Source: Adineta ricciae
Lineage: Eukaryota; Rotifera; Eurotatoria; Adinetida; Adinetidae
Assembly (NCBI GenBank): GCA_905250025.1
Contig: CAJNOJ010000472.1
Coordinates: 1-64,000 of the forward strand
Length of the DNA: 64,000 nt
Direction: 5' to 3'
Shown: in pieces, positions 14,001 through 25,944 of the stretch
Layout: the number at the start of each line of letters is the position of its first letter
Position numbering within the stretch: the first letter of the stretch is position 1
Program-made: the position numbers and the translations under genes
The notes under the pieces: generated by a model
Database searches by the model: none
Told to the model about the DNA's origin: nothing
The model's input: only the letters and a program-made list of their open reading frames with translations

Positions 14001-17000
14001 TGCTGCGGCTGCTGCTGCTGTTGTGGTGGTGGTTTGAGTTCCACTTCCACTTCATTTTTATGCCGTACATCTGTACGAGATACAGGTATAGAGTGTGCAA
14101 TAGGCATTGATTTGCCATTGGAGTTATTATATGGTTCAGAGAAAGTAGATGTCAGCAAAGAGTTATTCGAAGGTGAGTTCGACGCTAAAAGGAAAAATGA
14201 CATAATCAACATGTGACTATTAATTGACTTTTTCTTTTCATATCATACATTTCCCTTATCATAGATCGTCATCTCAATTGTTTCAGGGTCGACGATTGAT
14301 TCTTTTCTTTTCTTTTCTTTTCTTTTCGACTTATTCATGAGAATAAACGTACAAGTCTAACATAATATAAGGTCAGAATAATTACCACATACCATTGATA
14401 TGCGTGTACACATAAGGTGTATAGGAAACCTTGATAGATGAGTACAATAGGCTAGAAATATATATATATATTTGCCTGTTAAAATATTTGTCGTTCCCGT
14501 TCGAATCGTCTAATTAAATCACTTATTCAGTATTAGTCTACTTAATTCATGAACATTTATCGAATCATTAACATATTTCTATCCGATTGAATATGTATGT
14601 ATATACACGGCCTTTATACGATGTACAAAGTGTTCATTTGTCACCTCGGCATGACATGACGTTCTAATGAACTATACAAGGATTCTTAAATATGTTTATA
14701 ATGATGACGTAATCGAACTGGAAATATGTATATATGATAATAATTATACAGTGTAAGTTCTCCGAGAGATTTTGTCATGTTTGTCTATGATGTTGATAAG
14801 ACAAACGTTAAGCTTTCATTTTCTAATGAAATCTGCTCGAGACATTAGCTAAGTATTAGTCAATTGTGATGAACATCGATGTAAGTAGATCTGATACATT
14901 CGAAGCGAAAGAAACACTGAATACAATCTCTATTAAAGTGAACTTTCATCGGTATTACATAAGATGCGAAAAAAAAGCCACTAAAGTCTTTCGTAATGAA
15001 ATCAATTTAATGTTTTTCTTTTCTTTCTTCTTGTGCCTGCTTGGTACTTCATTTGACTATTAGCAAAAATAGAAACCTTAACAAATCTCATAAGGACTTT
15101 CCTTTCTCTATAGAAAGAAGTGGATTCGTACTTTTGGTATCAATAGGTAATGACATATCGAACGTACGAACGACATCAACGAGTAAATAGAAATTTCTGT
15201 TTACTTTCAAAGTGAACGTATATATCTCTTATCTTTTCGTTTGACTCATTCATCATCGGATTGAATTGAGCAAATAGACAGGTGTATCTGTGCATTATTA
15301 TATCATACACTGACCATTCAAATCGATGTAATAGACTAATCAGGTGAACGCAAGATTTCCAGATGAAATGATAACTTATCGAAAAAATGAAAACAATCAA
15401 GTTTCAATTCAAAGACAGAAGATATTTCACTCGAGGCTAAAAAGGTCAGTCTAATTGAGTAGACGCATACAGACACACACACGCAGGTAGTGTTTTTATT
15501 GGATGAACATTAGCAGCGCAATGTTCGAAATGTGTACCAACATATATTATGATGAATGTGCTAGTCAAAGAAGACGATAAATCTCATTAGACTAATGTTT
15601 ACTTTGTACAAAAAAAAAAGTGTGACGTATATACCTTTTGTAAATGTTAACTGATGAAAACTGGTCATCGCACGTAAGTATGAAGAACAATGACAAGAGA
15701 AAAATCTGTATGTTTTTACCTTTGTTTACTACAACTGTTTGTAGTGATGTGGGAGAAGATGTTGGTGGATTCGTTTTTCGAAATCGTCGAAAAAGACGCA
15801 TGGTGGGCGTTGTTTCTTTTTTATTTTCTCAGTTTCTGCAAATGATTATTGAAATGAAACAATGATTAATACTGATAGGAAAGAAAAGAGAACTGTTACT
15901 GATCAGCTTTTAGTTCGACCGATGGATATATATGTTTTGTTCGATCGTACGCATGTTTTGATGGCGAATGCGAGGAAGAGAGAGAGAGAGGAGTGTGAGA
16001 GAAGAGAAAGAGAAAGAGCGAAAGAAAGAAATAACTACAATGTGTACATCGATATACAGACGAAGAAGAAACAGAGACAGAGGTAGAAACCTGTCTCTTG
16101 GTTTCTCTTTTTTCTAACTAGTTGGATGAGACATAATATGCGTCAAACAAGGTCAGTTCAGACAACGATCCTTGTCCGCACGTGTCCCCGATGACATAAC
16201 GCTTCACTGATCGTCAATGTCCCCGATAAAGGACTCCGTTACAGTATTATTAAGTTAGAGGAGAAAACGCCTATTATATCGATATATCATGTTTTAAAAT
16301 CGATTCTTAATTCATTTCATGTTGAAGTACATCTACTTCAAATATCAATCTGTCCAATTACTAATAGTTTATTTTTCGATTACATAGTTCGAAATGTCCC
16401 TCCTTCTTCTTCTTCTTTTTTTTTTCAATTTCTCTTATCGTCTATCTGATATTCATTGAACAATTTCTCATGTCAATATCAAATCTTACTTTTTTGTTGT
16501 TGTGCAAATGTTTCAAGATCGCAAATGGTTTTTTTCAAAAGTTCGTTTTCTCGAAGCATCTCTTCAAGTCGAGCATGTAGGATCAACTGCAGACGCATCG
16601 CTTGTTCAATTGAATCACCTGGCGTGTGTCGCATTGTATTTCGTTTATTCTCGATTAATTCTTTCATTCCTTCAAGTTCATTTGTTTTTATCAACAAATC
16701 CTGTTTTAATTGATCGATTGTCTGTTGAAGGGTTTGAATATCAGCTTGTTCGTCGGACTGATGGCAACGTTTTGCCCGAAACAGACTAAATCGACGACGT
16801 AGCACAGACGATGTGTTCGCCGATGGCTTCACTTGAAAATCAATCAATGCAGTGTTGGATTTTTTGACTTTGGCTTTTCTATTCAGATGTTGCTGATGTT
16901 GTTCGAATAGAATTGTCGGTTGAAGATGATGACTGGGTAAAGATTCCGAACTTTTACTTCGATACTTTGTTGCGTGTACCGTTGGCGGAACGATTTGATA

Positions 17001-17030
17001 ATACTGATGATAAGATAGTGATTTATCCAT
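11050..17030 (-). CDS. SPECC1L: Cytospin/SPECC1L-like coiled-coil protein with C-terminal CH domain
   Basis: Cytospins link actin and microtubules and act in cell division and adhesion. The order here matches the family: a low-complexity N-terminus, long coiled coils (13.7-12.3 kb, heptad-rich Glu/Lys/Leu/Gln), then one calponin-homology domain at the end. The CH domain starts KRDALLKWCVEKL, continues ITNFSNSWTDGIAFCSLLHA, and ends with PDWERVMYYIALIFRHFE. The segment DMLVAVRVASELRY before it matches the coil next to the CH domain in SPECC1L. A Ser/Pro-rich tail follows, ending at 11050. Two first coding exons are possible. A long one (16490-17030) and a short one (15720-15801, starting MRLFRRFRKTN) both end in phase 1 and both fit the acceptor at 14184, which starts the exon 13709-14184. 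That exon carries a seven-residue Gln run broken by one Pro. Family assignment is good; the exact 5' structure is inferred. Confidence 0.85.
14185..15719. other. SPECC1L: Large cytospin intron
   Basis: This 1.5 kb interval lies between the short first exon and the shared second exon of the cytospin gene and is far longer than the ~55 nt introns around it. It contains a TCTTT pentanucleotide repeat at 14301-14327 and otherwise AT-rich sequence with no supportable gene. Confidence 0.5.
14301..14327. repeat. TCTTT pentanucleotide microsatellite
   Basis: Five or more tandem copies of TCTTT within the large cytospin intron. Confidence 0.8.
15802..16489. promoter_or_regulatory. Between the two alternative first exons of cytospin
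   Basis: This interval is intron for the long transcript and would be promoter plus 5' UTR for the short one. A 3' splice acceptor (ATTTGCAG) about 35 nt upstream of the ATG at 15801 cannot join in frame, because stop codons follow. This supports a non-coding first exon for the short form. A purine-rich GAGA tract spans about 15974-16030. The 10-mer TGTCCCCGAT occurs twice at 16183-16192 and 16218-16227. Confidence 0.35.
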
Positions 17031-19005
17031 ATTTGTTCTTTTTAAATAAGAATCTAGAGAATGACGAGGAAAAAAACATTGTTGAGGAAGGATTTCTTTC
17101 TTTTCGAAGGTTTTGCTAATAGAATTACTTCGTATGGCTTACGATAATCTTCGTTAATACCCGTCTAAGACGTGACAAGATGTGTGATAAAACCACTTGA
17201 TTAGATTTAAATTTCTTTCAATGCTGTTTTTAGTTCTCTTGTGTAACTCCGAACGGTGTCAATAAAAGTTATGTTCGCATACCGATGACACAATTTCGTC
17301 ATGTTACGTGTGAGAGACGAAAACGAATGAAACTATTATCGTATTCATCATTGTACGAAATCGGTATATCAAACACCAATGATATACATCTTATCCGTTA
17401 GAAAAAGTGAACGCCGTCCACGAAATCTGTGGACGATGTAAATCGTGTGTCAGAACGACCACTTAAAAGTTGATCTTTCCCTTACCTCACCTTCTTTTTC
17501 AATCAACATCATATCGTTGCACATGTCGATCGGCAATTTCATATGTTCAGTCAATAGTAGAAAGAAAAAGAGATATCATATTGTAATTAGCTTTGATAAA
17601 GAATACAAAAGAAAAGAAATTGAATAGTATAGATGATCTCTCCTTCACTTTCTTATTCTAATAGTATCCATATCATCTTTCTTACGGTTTATTCTAATGT
17701 CAACTTACCAGTTCTTTCAAGTATCATCTCGTTTTGATAAATGTAGAGTAGTCAAAAGAATGAACACTATGATTAGTACTACTAACATTTTCTATGGCCT
17801 CTGGCTTCTCAAAGATTAAAAATCATAAGTAGCGCTAATAGGAAAATGACAAATGATATACAATTGAATACATTTCCACGTGAGATACTCGAGAAACGTC
17901 TCCTGAGAATCAAAAGAAAAAATCGTCTGTCGTCGTTCTCTGGTAAAAGAGATTAATTGAAAGAAGTCTTTAACTCTTCATAAAAGAATCATTACTTACC
18001 TTTATGAAAATCTGCAAGGTCGTTTTTCTTTTCAATGTCAATTATTGTTCTGTAAATGTCAAACTCTAATGAACAATCAACATAACGACAACTATTGTTA
18101 TGATTATTTGTTCGTTCCAGTTCCTAACACTTCATATCGACTAGACAGGCAGAAATATGAATAAGTATTTAAAAAAAAAACACGAAACTTCTAACGTTTG
18201 TCGCTTTGTCATCATTCGTTAACCAGACGAACATAAACATCTCAGATTGAATAATACTTCATCACCCTTCTGTTTTATATACAAAACAACAAATCGATAG
18301 TATTCATTAGTTACAAATGAAGAAGCAACGACCCGTGGAAAATGACGAAAACTAAGGACTTACGTTTCAGGCGTCAAGAATTACATAAAACAAAACTAGT
18401 TCGAAGAATCGTACATGAAAAACCGTCAGATTGAAGTGAAGTCATTTTCTTCTCGATTCGATTTGTAAAATCAATCGCTTTTTTTTTCTTTTTACATAGG
18501 ACGACATTTTGATTACGACATTAAGTTTTTTGTTGTTTCGCTTATTAATGTATGTTACAAAAAAGTTGATTTATTTTGTTCACACTTAATTGTTACTCAC
18601 CTTGAAGATAATAAGTTTAGACTTGAAAAAATTATTTTTCATAAATAAAACAATAAACCTCTTCTTAACTAATGTAAACGCATCGAGTTGTTTTCTTTCC
18701 TTGACAATGATAACGAGTATTTCAAACGATACAGAAGCCAAGGTAATGTAATGGATACATTTCGTTCTTTTCAAATAAAACAAAAAACCGAATGTGCAAG
18801 GCTAATCGATTCAATAAAATCAGAATCATCGCATAAATGTACAAAAAGCTTAGAAGACAAACTTATCATACGGAAGATATGTGATCATTTTATTTGACAA
18901 TACTTGCACGCTATATTGATAGTCATGTTTAGTACTGTAAAAAGCACACGATTTAAAAAAGACGATGATGATGATGATGAAAAAATCATGGACAGACAAT
19001 GGTTT
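17031..19005. other. Intergenic region between cytospin and DNAI1
   Basis: Nearly 2 kb with no supportable gene. All reading frames are short, lack family resemblance and are not linked by convincing splice sites. The 3' end contains a GATGAT trinucleotide repeat (about 18962-18979) just beyond the DNAI1 stop. The first part must include the cytospin promoter. Confidence 0.5.
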
Positions 19006-22000
19006 TTAGCTTGATGTTGTTGGTTTGTTCTTCGATGCATCCGGATCACGAATGAGTGCAAGAATTTTATCTAATTTAGCATTTTCAGCTTCGGGACCTT
19101 CGGGTACTTCTTGTCCTTTCTTAACTTTTGGTTTCTTACGTAAATTCGGAGAAAGTTTCAATGTTATGACATTGCCTCGATCGTCACCAACAAGCAGAAT
19201 TGGATGACGTTGATTGAACGCAACATGTGTTAGCTTCGTACGTTTCTTTTGTACAACAATTTGTTCACATAAAGGTTCATATTTGTTCACATTCAAATCG
19301 AAGACGTAGACTTTACCATCAGCTGTACATGCTGCAAACACTGTGGAAGAATACGGTGCCCAAGCCACATCACCAACGGCACTTCCAAGATCGTAGACAA
19401 ACAATGGATCTCTGTGAAGAAAATGATATGAATTACAAGCGAAGAGAAATGTCCGATGTTACTTGTAATTGATATCCCAGATTTTTACAGTCCAATCCGC
19501 TGAACAGCTAGCAAAGATTTTTGGATGATATGTGTTCCAACGGACAGCGTAAACAGCCATATGATGAGCATCGATAGTATCCAAGAATTGATTGTTGTAC
19601 GATTTCGAACATTTGTGAATTTTGCCTTCTTCAGTACCAACAATAAATAAATAATCCTGTTGTTTATTGAAATCGAAACATGTGCCACATCCTGTTATTA
19701 GTAAGAAAACAATTAGAAAAATAGGAAATTAGTAGAAACATATCTACCAAGTGTTGTTAACGGAACACCTTCGTCCACTTCTGTTGCTGGTTTCTCTAAT
19801 TTCAATTGAACTATGTCCGTGTACATCAAATCACTCTAAAGAAAACGACTACAAATTTGACATTCTCGCCTTCGACAGTTTACCTTGACCAACGTCCAAC
19901 AAACAACTCGTCCGTCCGATGAAACCGAATAGAAATTCAAATTGTTATCTAAATCATCCTTTTGCCAGCGAACTTGCCAAACGGGATCTGTGTGTTTGCC
20001 ACTACGTGCTGTACTTTGATACTTCGGTCGTTTATTTTCATCAGCAATATTGTAAACAGCGACTGAACCATCATAAAAACCTAAAGCAAAATTTCATTGT
20101 AAGTATCAATTCATTTCTTTCTTTTGAACGAGACTAAACATAAATAAGATGTCCTACGATGAAATTCAGTGAATCTGATTACATTAAATAAAACTTCGAT
20201 GGCTTCTTTATTTACTCTAACTCTTCAAGGTTTATTTATTGGCATACGTAGAATTTATATTTATACTGATATAATCTGGGTTTCACGATGACTAACAAAA
20301 CTTGTGTATACTCAGTCTAAGCACAAGGACGTGAAAAGCATTGTTTAATCGATACTAATCCTTTCATTTTTAAGGTCACATCTTATACTCTCGATCTAAA
20401 ACATTATAAAAACGTTTTTAGATCTCGAAGAATTTTGAGTAGAACTATACGATAGTGTCGTCCTTCAACTACAATGGCTGTGAAATATGCATGATGATAG
20501 CGTAGAGTAGGTGCTTGAATACGGCACATTTTACATAATCATTACGTGCAATTACGAGTGATATCATAAAGTGGAACGAAATTTATTTACCGAATCTGTC
20601 GCGGTATTTTCACTGAAATATTTGCTTGATAATGTATTTTATAGATTCTTTCGAGTGACTGATACGATAACTTACCACAACAGAGAAGATTGGAATGTTT
20701 GGGATGGAAGTCCAAACTCATCACACCACTATCTGTTGGAAAGGTATTTTCTGGAAAACTTGGATTTTTCAATGAGTAAATCAAAAACATGCCGCGCGAT
20801 TGTTTAAGAAAATCGTCTGAAAACAAACTTCGATAGATTGTTAATTCCAATACCAAGTGACTTACATGAACCAAAGGCAGCAGCGAATAAATCTGGATAT
20901 TGAGAATTCCAAGCCAGATTTGTACACGAAAGTTTTTTCACCATTTCATATTGAAACAACCATAATGGCAAAAGACTACCTTGTTGTTCTCGATATTCAT
21001 CAGCAGCATCTTCCCAGTATTTGAAATCTAAGGAGGGACAATGTCGAAGATGATGATGATGAGAAGAGGAATACAGTTGGAAATACCTTGAGCAATGTCG
21101 TCGAATGTGTTTTGATTGATCATTCGTTCAAGTATTTTTAGTGAAACAGTTGCTGTTTTCGATCGAACGAATTTGGTGAATTCGTCGCCAGCCTGAGAAG
21201 AACATTATGACATTTTATCTTTGTAATTGAAATCTTACTTGTTGATCGGATGGAACAAATTTTTTCTTTTTATCCTCTTCTTTTTTTAGTGTGTGTTTTT
21301 TCGATTCTTTTTCTTTTAATTTTTGCTAAATGAACAAATTTGAAATCGATTGGAATATTCTGTTTTCAACCGTCTTCTTTACTTGTTGTTCGAAATCGTC
21401 ATTATACGCATCGAAGATGGACCATTGTGAAACATTATCTGTAAACGTAGCACGCGGAGTTTGCTCTACAAAAGTTTCACGATTCTAAGAAGAGAAATTA
21501 ACTTCGACGATTGAAGGCTAGATTCCGGATACATACTCGAACGGGATTGTTGTATGTTTGAGATGCTCGTTCGCTAAAATTGAATTGATTGGTAAGTTTC
21601 TTTGCTTTACCACCAGCGCGAGCCGGTTTCTTTGGTTTATCTTCATCATCTTCGTCACCATCTCTTGCGGTGGCATCCTAAATTAACATTCGTATCTAAT
21701 CGTCATCTTATTACACAATTGTATGTATTTACTCCATCTGTACCAATAGCTACCGTTTCTGTTTCAACTACTTCCTGTTCATGATCTACAAACAAGCGAT
21801 GATGATGATGATGATGATCTCTTCTCGACATCACCGTTTATTACCTCCAGTATCGAGTGTAGCTTGTCGTTTGGCGTCTTCTGAATCTTTGTGAATCATG
21901 TTGCTATCCATTTGAAAGTGAACAGCTAATTGATCCACGTGCGGAATGGCCTTGTAGATTCGTTCCTAAGAAATTTGGGCAATGGATTCGACAAGAAATC

Positions 22001-22510
22001 TACTCGATATAATACTTTATAGTTGTATCGAACAATGTTTTCAGCTGCTTGAGGATTTCGTGCAGTAAGAATTCGCGTATGTTCTTCATTGAGTTCCTAG
22101 AAACAGTCGTTTGAATGCACGTGATGTTAAGTTCGTTGATGAGCGAATTACCGCGTCTGTTAATTTCAATGGATCATCTGAACGACCGAGGGCCTAGAAA
22201 AGTACATGAGATAGTTAAACGAGATTGTAGAACGACGAAAATTACGTCTTCAATGTAACTTGTTGGCATATTTCCACCTTCTTGGTCATCATCCTACAAG
22301 TAGAAGAGCTTTGAACTACTCTGTCAACAACTATTCGCTCGTACTCGATATCCTCCCGTAGACCCCCGATGGACTTGACTGAGTCGTCGTTGACCTGTTA
22401 CTCCACCAGCAACTGGTTGAGCCTAAAAATGTAAACATCTGAGCGCATAACCGATATGATGTATGTCCAATATTTACGGCTTTTTTCTCTGCACCAGTTC
22501 GTGCTTTCAT
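19006..22510 (-). CDS. DNAI1: Axonemal dynein intermediate chain 1
   Basis: DNAI1 is a WD-repeat intermediate chain of the outer dynein arm in motile cilia. It anchors the arm to the doublet microtubule. The N-terminal half contains [18 protein letters not shown], essentially identical to vertebrate DNAI1, followed by a Lys/Glu coiled coil and [18 protein letters not shown]. The WD part includes [51 protein letters not shown] and [19 protein letters not shown]. The C-terminus [20 protein letters not shown] is also typical. About fifteen exons are separated by short introns, except one of roughly 580 nt near 20.1-20.7 kb. The start ATG at 22510 lies just after a splice acceptor (CAACC before ATG), which could be a trans-splice or 5' UTR junction. 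No break is visible. Confidence 0.94.
20393..20422. repeat. Inverted repeat inside a long DNAI1 intron
   Basis: GATCTAAAA and its exact complement TTTTAGATC face each other across a short AT-rich loop. This sits in the one unusually long (about 580 nt) intron of DNAI1. It could be the remnant of a small insertion or a local hairpin. No flanking duplication or element could be defined. Confidence 0.45.
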
Positions 22511-22811
22511 GGTTGCTAAAAAGAATCGAGAATGTATTGAAAAGTTTGTTTCAACTCTCCCATTCACCTTGACACTGTATTCAATATAACATAGCAACGG
22601 AATGGATTAAATAGTTAACATAGATGTCACCTGGTTTCTACGCTTTTTTTTTCATTCATCCTCTCTTTACACTTCATCTGAGAAAGAAATCCAATCCGTC
22701 AACAAACTTCGTTATGTACAAATGTCACTTAAAAGATTTGAAAGGCTCTTCAATCATTCACCTTCTTTTTTATTTAGTCTAAACTTCTATTTACAAAGCA
22801 TAAAAATTAGT

Positions 22812-24870
22812 CTAACGACTGAAATATTTCAGTCCTACTTCCGTTGACGAATAATTATTGTGAAGTTCAAATTCATTTTCGAATATAGTTATATTCTTTG
22901 TTGTACCATCTATTTCACAGACAATCCAAAAATTCGCATTCGGTTGATTAACAACAGGTATTTGAACAACTTGATATGGACTAGTAGCACTTGCCATTTG
23001 AGTACCATTATTAATCGTTACTGTTGCACCTGATTTTGTCAGAAACCCATCACGTGAATATCGATGAACAACATACAGATATCTCAGATTTGGTTCGAGT
23101 TTTAGCTTAATGGTTTCTGGTCCATAACCATTGGTGACATCATAATCGAGTGACACATTGCCTTCGACTTTCGATTCATAGAAAACGTGCCGTCCATCGG
23201 AAACATACAAATGGGAATCGAGATCACGCGGTAATCGATTCCATTTGAGAACAATCTCAACTTGATCACTTTCTAATTGCCGACAAATAAATTGAGTATT
23301 TACATCCGATCCACGATTTTCATAGACAATCATTCGAAATACTGACGGTTTGTGTTGACAGTCCTTTGCTTTGATGTCCACTTCGTAACAATTCTTTTGT
23401 AATGTTGTTGGCATAATGACAGTTCCAGTTTCATCGGTCGTACCTGTAAAAACAACTTCATCGTGCAATTTCAGTTTAACTGTTGCACCAGCTAGCACAT
23501 TGTTAACCGAATCTCGTAGAACAAACTTCTTCGGCATACAAATTTCGTTCTCCGGTACGACATTAACTACTGTTTGAACGAGAGCGTTTTCCGATTGTTG
23601 ATCGAAGATTGTTACTGTATAATGACCATAGTTTTCATAGTTATATTTATCATCAATCACAGGTTTAATGGCGACACCTTCGATGTTTGGATGAATGACA
23701 GCAGGAAAAGTGACGCCAGTTGAACCTTGAGGACCGTCAACAGCTGTTGGAACAGGTGTTGCCGTTGCTGGAACGCGAACATTCGAAGGAAGAGAGAGAA
23801 CGGATGGTGCGACCGAATCGATAACTGGAACATCAGAAGGTGAAGTATCTGCGGACGCTAAAGGTATTTTCGAAATGTTCGAGGGGAGGTCAAGTAATTG
23901 GTTCTGTACGACCGATGATGATTTAGTAAAGGCATCGACTGGCATCAATCTCGAATTTGGAATCATTTTCGTCACTAATACATCAATTTGTTTAGTCTAA
24001 AGAATGGAATTTTTCAATGGAAAAAGAAATTCATTCAAGATGAAGCAACCTGAGCTGAAACGGTGGAAATAAGCGAAGTAATGTGTTCTGATTGTTGCTG
24101 AATTGTTTGTAAAAGCTTCAAATGTATTTCGGGATCTTGTTTAGGTGCATTATTAACTGCACTACCGGGCCTTTGCGAAGTGCGTGTACTACTAAGTTCG
24201 AATAGAAATTAAACACACCAAATCTCACTTTCGATTGACAAAAGCTTTACTTTCTCAGCATTCGTAACGCTTTTCGAAATTTCAGTTGACTACCTAGTGC
24301 CGGAATCAGTTGTTGCAGAGTATCATTATCAATCCCATCACTCTCATCCATCAAGACCGATCCATCGATGTTATTCTTACGAAAAGTCTCTTCATACTGT
24401 TGTAAAGATATCTCATTCAACCATTTGACTACATCATCAACAGTCCAGTATAATGGATTATCATGCTCATGATGTCCTAGACGAGAATGTTTCATATCAT
24501 ACGAAGAGACTAACGTCGAAGTTTCACTATACATGGATACATTATCTTCTTCAGGATAATGTCTAAGATCGAGATTTGAAAATGAGATTTATGTTCGATT
24601 TGCATGTCTTTATACATACCGAAGGCAATACAGAGTGAAACTGTCATCATCGCGCATTCTGACATTTAGGGAGTTTAGTTGTACACTGCAGACTTTACAA
24701 CAGAAACATACTTTATGCCATATCTTCGATTGATAATAAATGCGTAGAATATGTTTTTCAATGTTATTTTTTTTCACACTTACTTTTCGTGCATAATGCA
24801 TTTTGTCTGCGAGACCAATTACGCTTGTTAAGCATGCCGGACAGATGAGATGAGTTGAAGTTGTGAACAT
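22812..24870 (-). CDS. LIM-SAM protein with YfaP-like C-terminal domain
   Basis: The gene has five exons, and all four joins were checked for phase. Residues ~10-65 form a complete LIM zinc-binding domain with spacing C-x2-C-x18-H-x2-C-x2-C-x2-C-x20-C-x2-H. An intron falls before its central His. A SAM domain follows (about residues 90-165: PLYWTVDDVVKWLNEISLQQ through QLKFRKALRMLRK). Next come a Gln-rich linker and a Pro/Val/Ser-rich spacer. Then there is an Ig-like stretch (VNNVLAGATVKLKLHDEV, resembling carboxypeptidase-regulatory folds). The final domain contains LKWNRLPRDLDSHLYV, LDYDVTNGYGPETIKL and YLYVVHRYS, which recall bacterial YfaP/DUF2135 domains. Total is about 610 residues, with no signal peptide. 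LIM and SAM suggest an intracellular scaffold. The function of the C-terminal module is unknown, and I do not recognise an established gene name. Confidence 0.75.
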
Positions 24871-25676
24871 TTTCTTTTACTTGAAAAGTGAAATATGAAA
24901 CTTATAGTGTTGTTCGTTCTATTAATCAATTCTTTCTATTTAAGTGAACAAGTAAATTAAACAAGAATTGCAAAATTTCTTTCTTTCTTTTCCCTTGTCT
25001 TCCCCTTGGCTTGAATAGCGAAAAAGAAAAAAGAAAAAGTTAATAATCTTTCAGTTTTTTTTTCTTCTTTTAACTCTCTCGTTCGCTGCGAAGAATAGCA
25101 GAAGAAATCATAACAGTTGTGATCATTTTTTTTTCTCATATTCAGACATAAAAAATATTTGTTTATATGATCATATTGTTGATTGAAATAATAAATTGAA
25201 AACCTATTTTCAAGGTCAATAAAGCTGAAGTTTGAATACAAATCAGTCACTTTCATATCACGCAATAATTCCTCTTTCTTTCTCATTCAAATGTGACATG
25301 ATTTCAATCAGATGTCTTCTCATTGCCAAGTTAACACGAACATTAGCAACTCTTCTATGTTGATTATCAGATGAAAATATTTATTTCTAATATCTTCATT
25401 TGCACTACAGAAAACCAATTTATTATTTTCACCTTCAAATTTATCTGTAATAATAACTATGCCTGAGAGATAAATCTACAAGGACATATCTTAACCATAA
25501 CATACACACAATCATCATTCAAATGAGTATGTGAAGTGGAAATAATTAACTTGTTTTTATATATGATCGACGAAAATATCCGAGAAAGTCAGTCTTTCTA
25601 TAGATAAGATTAGTAGTGAAATTCTATATGTACACGTTTAGACATTTTCCTTCGAGATAAATCTAAACGAGAAAAC

Positions 25677-25719
<43 letters not shown>

Positions 25720-25944
25720 TCATTCTATGTACCAGTTACACTGAAATCGATCTCGTTTTACTTTATTCTCTCGATTAGATCACGTTTAACTGTTTCATCT
25801 GCCGTCACTATCGAGTAAGAAAGAGTTAAATCGCGTTCTAAACCACCATCCATGAAGGTTTTTCGTTCGTTGTTAATCATGCATAACTACGTGAGAAGGT
25901 ACACGCGTTTATAATCTAGATCGATCGAGTTATTCAATCGAATA
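24871..25944. promoter_or_regulatory. Divergent intergenic region, LIM-SAM gene and OPT transporter
   Basis: The two flanking genes are transcribed away from each other, so both promoters lie here. A long CT dinucleotide tract occurs at about 25685-25716 on the plus strand, 230 bp upstream of the OPT start. The rest is AT-rich. A 109-codon minus-strand frame at 24957-25286 is low-complexity Phe/Lys/Arg and is not considered a gene. Confidence 0.45.
25685..25716. repeat. CT dinucleotide microsatellite
   Basis: About sixteen CT units in the divergent region upstream of the OPT transporter, which could be a GAGA-type promoter element. Confidence 0.8.

Noticed and set aside
24957-25286. 109-codon minus-strand frame upstream of the LIM-SAM gene
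   Set aside because: Low-complexity Phe/Lys/Arg composition arising from AT-rich and pyrimidine-rich tracts; no homology or splice support.
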